DNA of 30,738 nt from a virus. Positions 1-7,230 of the stretch are shown piece after piece; the first letter of the stretch is position 1, and each line of letters begins with the position of its first letter. The stretch is taken from IMG/VR virus record IMGVR_UViG_3300032308_002388, positions 1 through 30,738 of that record. The stretch is one strand, 5' to 3'. Under the pieces are notes generated by a model. It was not told the DNA's origin. It was given only the letters and a program-made list of their open reading frames with translations, and searched no databases. The position numbers and the translations under genes are program-made.

Positions 1-1446
1 ACGCCCAAGTTCTGTGATCTCTACTGAGAGATCGTTTTGAAATATGACTTGATGCGGCAATCCAATACGGTCCAGGTAGTGAGTGAGCCGGGCATTCAAG
101 TAACTCAAGTTTTGTTCAATGATCTTCTTGCGGATAAATGAGTCTTTGTTTGTGAGTAGTTTCAACAAGAAATCTTGATGTTCCTGCAATCTTGTAAGTT
201 CGTTGAGAGTGTCATAGGTCATTACTTGCAATGCCTGCCCAGTCATTTCTTCAATTTGTTCACCGTACGGATCTTGCTCAATTGCTTTTTCTGCAATTTG
301 TTTTTCTAAATTAGTCAATGTTGCTTGATGATGTACAGCATCAGCTTCATTGTCATAGAACATCTTGGGCGGTTTACCTAACGTGCCCAAGGATGTGTGG
401 GCAGCCTCCAGCTCTGATAACATGGTGCTGTGTTCCTGGCTTGACGCTCTTGCACTTGCCAAATCTTTCTGTTTCGCTTCCATGACTTGTTGGTGCTTAT
501 TGTCGTGGAACGGTTGACCGCATGTGTGACAGGTATGAGATTCAAGTGTTGCAATCTCTTTGCTAAGTTTTTCAGTGATTTTGTTTTCTCGATCCACGTC
601 AAGTTTCGTGCGGGAGATCTGGCCAGATAAGTCGTTAATATCCTTGCGTTTCTGATCCCAAATTTTGTACGCCTTGTGTGACGCAATTTCCGCTTCAATA
701 TCAATCTTCTTGAGTTCTTCCAGCGCCGTTTGTAACTTTTCAATCTCTTCATCATGTTTTGTTGCCCACATTGTTTGTCGACGACGTAGATTTTCAATTT
801 GTTCTTCGATGCGCTTGTTGGCTTCTTGTACAGCACGAATACGCATTTCTTCTTGTGTGATGCCGTCTTTGGTTTCTCTATTGAGTTCTTTTATGCGTTC
901 AGCACGTTCGCTGAGCAAGGTGATTCCGAGAAGCTGTTCAATAATGGCTCGTTGGTCATTGGCCTTTAAACTCAAAAACGGCTCAGTGTATGTGTTCAAT
1001 GCCAGCACATGCTTGAACATATCGTGAGTCATGCCCATGACTGATTCTATGGCATCTTGTGTTTCACGACTGTCGCCTTGCGAATTGTCATCTGCGGCTT
1101 GTTCTTCTTTGTTGACATAAAACTTTAGCACATTGGGTTTGCGACCGCGTTCAATTTTGTAGTCTCTGCCGTTGATATTAAAGTCCAAGCTGACCAACAT
1201 GTTTTTGCCATTGGTCTTGTTGATTAAGTTGTCTCTGCGAATATTGGTAAGAGCTTGGCCATACAACGCATAACTCAATGCATTGATGATTGTAGTTTTA
1301 CCTGTACCGTTGCGACTACCGTCGCCTCCTAGATCCAAATTTTCTCCCAGTACCAGTGTAAGGTCTCTTCGATCAAAGTTAATGGCCTGTGTGGTATTGC
1401 CCACACTCATAAAGTTTTTAACTGTTAAGTCTTTTATTTGGATCAT
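1..1446 (-). CDS. 46: gp46-like recombination endonuclease subunit (Rad50/SbcC-type ATPase), C-terminus beyond the window
   Basis: This is the ATPase subunit of the phage Mre11/Rad50-type complex, which in T4 resects DNA ends for recombination-dependent replication. Reading the minus strand from the ATG at 1446 gives 482 codons that are still open at base 1, so the C-terminal part is missing (T4 gp46 is about 560 aa). Residues 34-52 form a P-loop ending in NGTGKTT (Walker A). A Q-loop-like stretch containing LALNTYTEPFLSLK follows, then a long charged, Gln/Glu/Lys-rich region typical of a coiled coil. At its apex is a CxxC zinc hook (C306-H-T-C309). The Walker B and signature motifs must lie outside the window. 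The start overlaps the stop of the upstream gene as ATGA (1443-1446), which suggests coupled translation. Identification is by motifs and by the gp47 homologue in the same operon. Confidence 0.93.
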   Translation of the reverse strand, partial: MIQIKDLTVKNFMSVGNTTQAINFDRRDLTLVLGENLDLGGDGSRNGTGKTTIINALSYALYGQALTNIRRDNLINKTNGKNMLVSLDFNINGRDYKIERGRKPNVLKFYVNKEEQAADDNSQGDSRETQDAIESVMGMTHDMFKHVLALNTYTEPFLSLKANDQRAIIEQLLGITLLSERAERIKELNRETKDGITQEEMRIRAVQEANKRIEEQIENLRRRQTMWATKHDEEIEKLQTALEELKKIDIEAEIASHKAYKIWDQKRKDINDLSGQISRTKLDVDRENKITEKLSKEIATLESHTCHTCGQPFHDNKHQQVMEAKQKDLASARASSQEHSTMLSELEAAHTSLGTLGKPPKMFYDNEADAVHHQATLTNLEKQIAEKAIEQDPYGEQIEEMTGQALQVMTYDTLNELTRLQEHQDFLLKLLTNKDSFIRKKIIEQNLSYLNARLTHYLDRIGLPHQVIFQNDLSVEITELGR

Positions 1447-1844
1447 CGTTTGTTGATTTTGTTACCGTATAGTAAATGATATTGTACCCAGTCTTGAGCG
1501 AAAAAGTCAATGAACACAGTGCCCGATTGATTCCAGGATCTAGTAACTGTGATTGTGTCTGAAGAGCCAGTTGGCTGAAAATTACAAATTTGATCTAAAA
1601 TGCGAGCATTCAACTCTAGACCGGATAGTATAATTTGATTTAATCGTATGTTATTGTTTTGCGGTACTGAGAGATCAAAGAACAGTCTGTTAGGAAAGTC
1701 AATGTCAAAAGAAACAGTTTGTGTTTGGCAATGGTCAAACACGATATTGTCGGAAACCACATTTTGTCTATCTCGAATTGATATGCTACACAGCTGACTT
1801 AAGTCAGCACATTCAAAAACAATATGCAGTTTGTTAGTAAGCAT
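1443..1844 (-). CDS. hypothetical 133-aa protein between the radical SAM gene and gp46
   Basis: I do not recognise this protein. It lacks a signal peptide, membrane segment or cysteine cluster of known type. Alternating hydrophobic and polar residues (for example TVSFDIDFPNRLFFDLSVPQ and TITVTRSWNQSGTVFIDFFA) suggest a mostly beta fold, possibly a small beta-sandwich. I chose the ATG at 1844; a TTG at 1847 is the only slightly longer alternative. The start lies inside the last codons of the radical SAM gene (11-base overlap), with a weak GGGG about 9 bases upstream. Its stop overlaps the gp46 start as ATGA. This double overlap and a clean reading frame make it a real gene. The position suggests a partner or substrate of the radical SAM enzyme, but that is inference from gene order only. 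Confidence 0.75.
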   Translation of the reverse strand: MLTNKLHIVFECADLSQLCSISIRDRQNVVSDNIVFDHCQTQTVSFDIDFPNRLFFDLSVPQNNNIRLNQIILSGLELNARILDQICNFQPTGSSDTITVTRSWNQSGTVFIDFFAQDWVQYHLLYGNKINKR

Positions 1845-3228
1845 CAAGATTAAACCCCAGTTCTATACACAAGTTAACTAGATCTTTATGATAAGACTTT
1901 CTTTCTTCAATGCTGATATCCTTGGTTTCCCAGTTAGTAATACTGGATGAATCTTTCAACCAATAGATGCCATGACTTTTGGAATTTCTGCTTAATCCAG
2001 TGCCAGGTAGTATTCCAGCGGGATTTAGGAAAAGACGCGAGATGGTTTTGTTAAACCTTGCTCTCTCTATGAACCAATTTTTTGTAAATTCCCAATCATC
2101 TCTGGTTTCAGTGGGATATCCTGTGATTATCATGAGTATGATTTTTACATTGTACTTCTCGGCCATCTCTAGGTGCCAATCTATATCTTCATTCTCAAAC
2201 ACCTTGCCAAGTCTGTGTCTTACGTGCGGAACAACACTTTCTACGCCTATGCTCAATGTTGCGTATGTTTCTCCCATTTGTTGCCACATCAACTCAGGAT
2301 GTTGACTTTTTTGTCTCACAATAAATGATGCGTTCCAGGAAACTTTTTCAGGACGATATAACTTTTCTTTGTTATAATCATGCATGAGTGTTAATAATTT
2401 TTTAAATTCTTTAAGATTACCATTGGAAAGACTGCTTCTAAAATCAAAGTCACGAGTACCATAAGTTTTGATCTGCGCAAGCATTTCATCAAAAATGTTT
2501 TCTGCTTTTCTTGATTGATATTTTTCCCAAAATTCAATGATGTCACAGAATTCGCAGTTACGAACACAGCCCTTGGCATCTACCACTGGCATGTAGGCCT
2601 GTGAGTACAGAAAGAAATTGTAATCTGACCAATCAGGATATGGCAAACTGTCAAGATCACCAATGGGTTTCCAGTTGTCTGAGCCGATGCCAGGATAATC
2701 ATAGTTGCCATTTACATATTCAATCAAGGCCTGATCTCCGTCACCAGTTATGTAATGATCAATTAAATTGTATTCAACAGCAAAATTTCTAAACGGGTCT
2801 GACTCGTTGCCTACGGTATTTTTTATACCTGGGCCGCCGATTACTATACGGGCAGTGGGACACAGTTGTCTTAATAGCAAACATAGCCATAGAGTAAAAT
2901 TTTGACATTCAAAAGTCAATAAACTCAATGCTATCACTGTGGGATTTTTAGAAGCAATTCGATTTGCACAATATTGAAGTATTGTTGAAATTACCTCAAC
3001 ATTCCAGTCGTCAACAGTCTGACGATCAAAGAACTTTTTTAAGTTCTGATGTTCAGGATGAGATCTAACTTTGGCCAGGACTTCAATGTTTAAATCCATG
3101 GCTGTGCTAGTAATACCTGCACGAGTCAATGATGCCTTGAGAACAGCAGGAGCTGCCATAGGAGCATGCATTGAATCAACCAATGGCATGGAAGCTATTA
3201 CAACATGATGATTTAAAGTGGTGTTCAT
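1834..3228 (-). CDS. radical SAM protein with N-terminal B12-binding-like domain
   Basis: This 464-aa protein has the layout of cobalamin-binding-domain radical SAM enzymes. The N-terminal Rossmann-like region (residues about 8-175) contains IVIGGPG at 128-134 and TGDGDQALIEY at 161-171. The linker DLDSLPYPDWSDY (191-203) is typical of the family. The radical SAM cluster motif follows as C221-VRN-C225-EF-C228 (CX3CX2C), then a GVESV-type strand and a C-terminal TIM-barrel remainder with MIITGYPTET. The classical DxHxxG cobalamin-ligand motif is not visible, so B12 may not be bound in the usual way. Substrate is unknown. The gene begins inside the stop of the gp47-like gene (ATGA, 3225-3228) and overlaps the next gene by 11 bases. 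It therefore sits inside the recombination operon, between genes 47 and 46 that usually sit close together. Confidence 0.9.
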   Translation of the reverse strand: MNTTLNHHVVIASMPLVDSMHAPMAAPAVLKASLTRAGITSTAMDLNIEVLAKVRSHPEHQNLKKFFDRQTVDDWNVEVISTILQYCANRIASKNPTVIALSLLTFECQNFTLWLCLLLRQLCPTARIVIGGPGIKNTVGNESDPFRNFAVEYNLIDHYITGDGDQALIEYVNGNYDYPGIGSDNWKPIGDLDSLPYPDWSDYNFFLYSQAYMPVVDAKGCVRNCEFCDIIEFWEKYQSRKAENIFDEMLAQIKTYGTRDFDFRSSLSNGNLKEFKKLLTLMHDYNKEKLYRPEKVSWNASFIVRQKSQHPELMWQQMGETYATLSIGVESVVPHVRHRLGKVFENEDIDWHLEMAEKYNVKIILMIITGYPTETRDDWEFTKNWFIERARFNKTISRLFLNPAGILPGTGLSRNSKSHGIYWLKDSSSITNWETKDISIEERKSYHKDLVNLCIELGFNLDAY

Positions 3229-4241
3229 AAAGCCTGATAGATTTGTAATAGCAATTTAGGATCGTAAAACTCTGATTCAATCTTGGTGATTTGATCTGTG
3301 ACAATTTGATCAACAGACTCAAATTTGACTTCTCCAGGCGCTAAGTCTTCTTCCAACGCAGATCGCTTGTTGGGCATCAAAGCCATTTCTCTTAGATTGT
3401 GTTTGCTGATAAATGTATCTTTGATAAAACCAGCTTCTTCGTAGGAGATTTCAATGTCCAACTGCACACGCACATGCATGTTGGGTTTGAGCAGTTGATC
3501 TCCGCGGTCAATCAAGGTAGATAGATCAAACACATTGTACAAAGGTTGACCGGGCCAGGCATGATACTCGGGCTCTGCGCCCCACTGTAAAATCATGCAA
3601 CCTCGTTTGTCGTCGCCGGCATCGGCAAAGTTATGCGGGAACGCATTGCCAATGTAGTTGATATTGTTTTTGTGTTGCCGTAGGTGAAAGTGACCAGAGA
3701 ACACCTTGTCATAATGTCCAAAGTGTGCGGCCTGTATCTCACCGTGGTCTGGCATTTCTACCATGGCATTCATTTTGAAATGTGGCAGTTCAAAGTGTCC
3801 AAACATATATTTGCTGGACATTTTTTGTATGCGCCGGTGATCATCTCCGACCAGCCAAGGCGCAATTATAACATCGCCTTCTTCAAACCAGTCGTTGCAC
3901 ACATGTATGTTGGGCAAGTGCCGAGCCCAGGCCGCACCATGAATGTCTCGCTTGTCTCTGTAGTAGAGATCATGATTGCCTGGAATAAAAAAGAATTGAC
4001 TAAATGCTGCCGATAGCTTTTCCAGCGCCTGCAAGCTAAAGTTTAGAGTCTGGAGATTGATTGAAGCTCTGTGGTGATGCCAGTCACCCAGGAACATGCC
4101 AGTTTCACACCCTTGTTCTTTGCCAGTGGCAATGATCCAATCCACAAACTGTTCACAGTCTTGATTGTGCAACAGGCTATTTGATTTCAGTCCAAAATGG
4201 ATGTCAGTGAAAACAATGGCTTTTTTAAATAAGTTGGTCAT
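3225..4241 (-). CDS. 47: gp47-like recombination endonuclease subunit (Mre11/SbcD-type phosphoesterase)
   Basis: This is the nuclease subunit that pairs with the gp46-like ATPase to process DNA ends during recombination-dependent replication. The protein is 338 aa, nearly the same length as T4 gp47. All calcineurin-like phosphoesterase motifs are visible: D13-I-H15, GD53 in LGDWHHH, G-N89-H90-D91, an additional histidine at FGH149, and G-H184-F-H186 in FSGHFHLRQ. These supply the two-metal active site. The C-terminal 100 residues are the variable capping and partner-binding part. The ATG at 4241 lies 14 bases after the end of the gp55-like gene. The stop overlaps the start of the radical SAM gene by four bases. 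Intact motifs suggest an active enzyme. Confidence 0.95.
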   Translation of the reverse strand: MTNLFKKAIVFTDIHFGLKSNSLLHNQDCEQFVDWIIATGKEQGCETGMFLGDWHHHRASINLQTLNFSLQALEKLSAAFSQFFFIPGNHDLYYRDKRDIHGAAWARHLPNIHVCNDWFEEGDVIIAPWLVGDDHRRIQKMSSKYMFGHFELPHFKMNAMVEMPDHGEIQAAHFGHYDKVFSGHFHLRQHKNNINYIGNAFPHNFADAGDDKRGCMILQWGAEPEYHAWPGQPLYNVFDLSTLIDRGDQLLKPNMHVRVQLDIEISYEEAGFIKDTFISKHNLREMALMPNKRSALEEDLAPGEVKFESVDQIVTDQITKIESEFYDPKLLLQIYQAL

Positions 4242-4255
4242 AGAGTAGCAGTATA

Positions 4256-5155
4256 CTACTCTTCCGGAGTATTTGCAACCGCTTCGGCTGCCTTGTTATG
4301 GCTTTCGCTGAACTGGCGTGTCCAACTTGGATTGAGTCCGTTCATTTCCAAAATGTCGTCTCGCATGTTTTGCATTTTCTTTTCAATGTTCAACACACGA
4401 GTAAAGCTGTTAGTGATAGCGGCAGTATAATACGCAAAAGGGTTCTGCGATTTTGACTCGTCAAACTGCAATCCAATTTGGCTGAGCTGTAGCAGGGCTT
4501 GTCCCCGCATTTCTTCGTTGTATGTGTATCCACGCCAGTTACTCCTTGTAGCATATCTTTCGCATAATTTTATAAACATATGGGCCAATTTATTGGTCAT
4601 TTTGCCGTGATCTCTGCAGAACTCGCCACCATCTAAGGTACCACGCCAGTGTGATTTACCTACCAAAAACGGCTGTTTTTCTGTGTCTAATCGATAGTGA
4701 AAAAACGGTGGAAAGTTCAATCTCACGTAGTTCATGTCTAGTACAGGAACTTCTACTAAGTCCTCTAAACCGTCGGATTCCACTGTGTCGTCTTCCAAGG
4801 CCAAGAGCTCTTCCATTTTGCTTTTTTTGGCCTGTGCTTTGGTTTGTTTTTTGGGTGCCATGGGTATGTGATCCCAACAAGTGATACGAAATACTAGATC
4901 TGTGTGCGGAATCTTTTTGTCGTTGACAATTTCTCCTGTTTCGCGCTTGATGCGATCTGCACGAACACGCCGGGCTTCGGCTATGGTGCGTTGATTGATC
5001 TTTTCCAGGCTGGGCAAAATAATATCATACTGATGATCCGTTGCAGGATCCTGGTAAGTACAGTAGGTATTTTTGCTGGCGTGTATTTCTTTTAAAATAT
5101 CTCTGTTGTTGAGATAATTGACTTTTTTTGGTGTGGGCGTAGCTGGTGTGGCCAT
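4256..5155 (-). CDS. 55: gp55-like sigma factor for late transcription, with a large internal insertion
   Basis: This sigma-70-family protein would direct host RNA polymerase to phage late promoters. The N-terminus VNYLNNRDILKEI (residues 12-24) aligns with the T4 gp55 N-terminus as I remember it (YNYVNNKELLQAI). The C-terminal core (about 185-270) matches the conserved region: a helix after KMTNKLAHMF, then GYTYNEEMRGQALLQL, FDESKSQNPFAYYT and a basic helix ending IEKKMQNMRDD. Between them lie about 150 residues absent from T4 gp55 (185 aa total), including a Lys/Gln-rich stretch and an acidic stretch. The T4-type C-terminal hydrophobic clamp-binding motif is not seen; the tail ends AVANTPEE. 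I chose the ATG at 5155 (299 aa). It has an AGGAG 11 bases upstream, whereas the longer frame would start inside the promoter spacer. It is first in the minus-strand operon. Confidence 0.87.
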   Translation of the reverse strand: MATPATPTPKKVNYLNNRDILKEIHASKNTYCTYQDPATDHQYDIILPSLEKINQRTIAEARRVRADRIKRETGEIVNDKKIPHTDLVFRITCWDHIPMAPKKQTKAQAKKSKMEELLALEDDTVESDGLEDLVEVPVLDMNYVRLNFPPFFHYRLDTEKQPFLVGKSHWRGTLDGGEFCRDHGKMTNKLAHMFIKLCERYATRSNWRGYTYNEEMRGQALLQLSQIGLQFDESKSQNPFAYYTAAITNSFTRVLNIEKKMQNMRDDILEMNGLNPSWTRQFSESHNKAAEAVANTPEE

Positions 5156-5166
5156 GAGTTGAACTT

Positions 5167-5171
5167 CTCCT
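5167..5171 (-). promoter_or_regulatory. ribosome binding site fixing the gp55-like start
   Basis: AGGAG on the minus strand lies 11 bases before the ATG at 5155. The only upstream in-frame start, at 5194, falls between the -10 and -35 boxes and so would not be on the transcript. Confidence 0.75.
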
Positions 5172-5182
5172 ATATTGTAGTT

Positions 5183-5210
5183 ATTATACAACACTCTTGC
5201 CCGTTGTCAA
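5183..5210 (-). promoter_or_regulatory. consensus sigma70-type promoter for the gp55-47-46 operon
   Basis: On the minus strand a perfect -35 box TTGACA (5205-5210) is followed by a 16-bp spacer and a perfect -10 box TATAAT (5183-5188). The predicted transcription start is near 5176, leaving a leader of about 20 bases with the AGGAG at 5167-5171. This is the kind of promoter that unmodified host RNA polymerase would use, consistent with early expression of a sigma factor needed later. Confidence 0.88.
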
Positions 5211-5246
5211 ACCTTTTGTTGGATTAACTTAGCCGTTTTTGTCTAC

Positions 5247-5255
5247 GGTAAATAC
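5247..5255 (+). promoter_or_regulatory. late-promoter-like motif ahead of the structural block
   Basis: GGTAAATAC sits 18 bases before the ATG at 5274. T4-type late promoters consist of a single TATAAATA box around -10 with no -35 requirement. Seven of eight bases of the related motif CATAAATA upstream of gp6 are shared here. With a start near 5260, the leader would be about 14 bases and include AGGG (5261-5264). Motif similarity only. Confidence 0.5.
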
Positions 5256-5273
5256 GTTATAGGGAAAAACAAC

Positions 5274-6923
5274 ATGGCCTCACAGGCAGAACTCACAAGA
5301 CAATTTCGCGCATACGATTCTGCATTGACTATTGTGGAACGCCAACTGGCGAGGGCACAGCCAGGGTCAATAGAGCAGGCACAGCTTCAGCAGATTGTGA
5401 GTCAGCTTTCGCAACAATTAAACAGTGTTGAACGACAGCTGGACACTATAACCACGGCCAGTAATCCACCTAATCCTCAGGTTGCTAATCCTATCCCTGT
5501 GCCACCACCACCGCCATTGGTTACAGACCCAGCGCCCGCCAGCAATCCTCCAAACCCGCAAGTTCCTGGTGCCGCAGTGACACCAGTGTCAACTACTGAA
5601 ATAGTTGTTACTCCACGCACAGTCAGCGATGATGCAGTGAGTACAGGACAAGGCAATCCATTGGCTCAACTTGATGATGTGGTTTTTATACAAACCAATA
5701 CAGGTCTAAACGTATTGCCCGAGGATGTAACTGTATCGGACATAACCACAAATCCTCAAGATGGACTTGTAGAATTTGTTGCTGGCGGACAACGACTGGT
5801 TGATCCTGACGCCACAGAATTTGAAATCACCGAAAGCGGCCTAAGAAGATTGCCCGAAGATGTTTCTACCCAAACAGAAGTCGAAGATGGTACACTAGTA
5901 GAATTTACTCAATCCGGCGAGCGTATAGTTGATGCAGACAACCCAAACTTTGTAGTCACCGAAGGTGGACTGCGTGTGGCAGCCGAAGATGTTGAATTAG
6001 AAGAGGACACCGAAGGATCAGCTCTTGTCAGAGTTCCTACAGACGCTGATGTTGAAGAAGCCGCGTTTGCACAAGCCGCGTTGGATCGCGCAAGACAACA
6101 GGCCAGTGTGTCGGCACTGCGCAAGGCCAACGGCAAAGCAGTGGGTGATGGCGACTGGCGTGTGCGACTGAGATTGGCTCCCAATGCCTATTATCTTTAC
6201 AAGAACGACAGTCCAGGCATCATGTTGCCATTGCAAGAAACCGATGGAGTGATATTTCCATATACTCCTCGCATAGACATGACATATTCAGCGGACTACA
6301 ATCCAACAGATCTCTCACATGCAAATTATCGTGCATATTTCTACAGAGGCAGCAAGGTTGGCGAAATTGTAATGAATGCTGACTTCACTGCACAAGACAC
6401 TCAAGAAGCTGACTACTTGTTGGCCACCATACATTTCTTTAGATCCTGTACCAAGATGTTTTACGGCCAGGACACTGATCGTGGAGCACCACCGCCCTTG
6501 GTGTTTCTCAGCGGCCTAGGAGATTTTCAATTCAATGAACATCCTTGTGTGATTTCACAATTCAACTACAATTTGCCCAGTGATGTAGATTACATACGTG
6601 CTCGTGGCCGTCAGTCTACTTCGGCTGGAGTCACACAGGGTGGCAACGGATTGATGTTCCGCCGTACTCTCACAGGATCAGCCACGGCCTCTTATAGTTT
6701 GTCCAGTATATTTTCTAGACTCACCGGAGCCAATCTTCCGCAAGGAGGAGTAAACTATCCTCCGGCTCCGCCAAATCTTGGCCTGAACTCACCTACCTAT
6801 GTGCCTACCAAGATGACCCTGTCATTGACCTTGTTGCCAATGCCAACCCGCAGTCAAGTCAGCCAGCAGTTCAGCTTGGATGCCTATGCCAATGGCAACC
6901 TGTTAAGAGGAGGATTCTGGTAA
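5274..6923 (+). CDS. baseplate/tail-tube cap-like structural protein (gp48/gp54 type suspected)
   Basis: This 549-aa protein is first in the structural block. Residues 1-65 are a Gln-rich amphipathic region likely to form a coiled coil. A Pro/Asn-rich linker follows (SNPPNPQV occurs twice). Residues about 141-266 hold three degenerate 43-45-residue repeats. The C-terminal half (about 290-549) is the structured core. It has WRVRLRLAP, FPYTPRIDMTYSADYNPTD, an ATIHFFRSCTKMFYG helix, PPPLVFLSGLGDFQF and LPSDVDYIRARG, and ends in GGFW. This core resembles tail-tube-like baseplate proteins of T4-like environmental phages, so I suspect a gp48/gp54-type tube cap or hub-proximal component. The assignment rests on pattern memory and on position just before gp53. 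Its stop is one base before the gp53 ATG. Confidence 0.6.
   Translation: MASQAELTRQFRAYDSALTIVERQLARAQPGSIEQAQLQQIVSQLSQQLNSVERQLDTITTASNPPNPQVANPIPVPPPPPLVTDPAPASNPPNPQVPGAAVTPVSTTEIVVTPRTVSDDAVSTGQGNPLAQLDDVVFIQTNTGLNVLPEDVTVSDITTNPQDGLVEFVAGGQRLVDPDATEFEITESGLRRLPEDVSTQTEVEDGTLVEFTQSGERIVDADNPNFVVTEGGLRVAAEDVELEEDTEGSALVRVPTDADVEEAAFAQAALDRARQQASVSALRKANGKAVGDGDWRVRLRLAPNAYYLYKNDSPGIMLPLQETDGVIFPYTPRIDMTYSADYNPTDLSHANYRAYFYRGSKVGEIVMNADFTAQDTQEADYLLATIHFFRSCTKMFYGQDTDRGAPPPLVFLSGLGDFQFNEHPCVISQFNYNLPSDVDYIRARGRQSTSAGVTQGGNGLMFRRTLTGSATASYSLSSIFSRLTGANLPQGGVNYPPAPPNLGLNSPTYVPTKMTLSLTLLPMPTRSQVSQQFSLDAYANGNLLRGGFW
5694..6070 (+). repeat. three degenerate 43-45-residue protein repeats
   Basis: Units begin at 5694, 5829 and 5958 (residues 141, 186 and 229). 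Each has the pattern T-x-x-G-L-x-x-x-x-E-D-V followed by an acidic segment, then LVEF and a G-x-R-(I/L)-V-D turn; the third unit is shorter and more diverged. Repetition is clear at protein level but not as DNA identity, so the duplications are old. Confidence 0.75.
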
Positions 6924-6924
6924 A

Positions 6925-7227
6925 ATGTCTATATATGTTCCTACCAGCTCGTATTTTGCTACACCCACAATCAACAACATTTATCTTGGCTTCATGACCA
7001 ATCGTCCAATACCGCGACAGGTAGACGACATATTGTTCAAGATCAACACCACATACAATCTACGACCAGATTTGTTGGCCTATGACCTGTATGGCGACGC
7101 TGGACTGTGGTGGGTGTTTGCCCAGCGCAATCCCAACACATTGCCAGATCCTCTGGGAGATTTTCGAGAAGGTGTGCAAATCTATGTTCCAAAGATTGAC
7201 ACATTAAAAGCCGCGTTGGGATTCTAA
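6925..7227 (+). CDS. 53: gp53-like baseplate wedge protein
   Basis: This 100-aa protein has the conserved LysM-like core of gp53: YNLRPDLLAYDLYGD, then LWWVFAQRNPN, DPLGDF and a C-terminal IYVPK strand. In T4, gp53 joins neighbouring baseplate wedges and is essential for closing the six-fold baseplate. T4 gp53 is about 196 aa, so this is a minimal version close to those of marine T4-like phages. The ATG follows the previous stop by one base, with AAGAGGAGG about 11 bases upstream inside the preceding gene. Identification is firm from the motif string. Confidence 0.9.
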   Translation: MSIYVPTSSYFATPTINNIYLGFMTNRPIPRQVDDILFKINTTYNLRPDLLAYDLYGDAGLWWVFAQRNPNTLPDPLGDFREGVQIYVPKIDTLKAALGF

Positions 7228-7230
7228 CGC

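Larger units (their letters stand above)
5156..5273. promoter_or_regulatory. divergent control region between the replication/transcription and structural blocks
   Basis: This 118-bp stretch is the longest non-coding gap in the window and separates the two divergent blocks. On the minus strand it holds a consensus sigma70-type promoter and a ribosome binding site for the gp55-like gene. On the plus strand it holds a TAAATA late-promoter-like motif and an AGGG ribosome binding site for the first structural gene. I see no strong hairpin terminator and no obvious operator repeat. Confidence 0.85.

Noticed and set aside
378-836. 152-codon minus-strand frame rich in Lys, Arg and Thr
   Set aside because: It is a shifted reading of the gp46-like gene; the true frame carries the Walker A motif and the CxxC zinc hook.
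1845-1847. TTG start for the 133-aa unknown gene
   Set aside because: An ATG follows directly in frame, so the extra residue from TTG is not needed.
5156-5194. Upstream start of the gp55-like gene at 5194 (13 more residues)
   Set aside because: It would begin within the spacer of the consensus promoter, upstream of the predicted transcription start, and the AGGAG is placed for the ATG at 5155.
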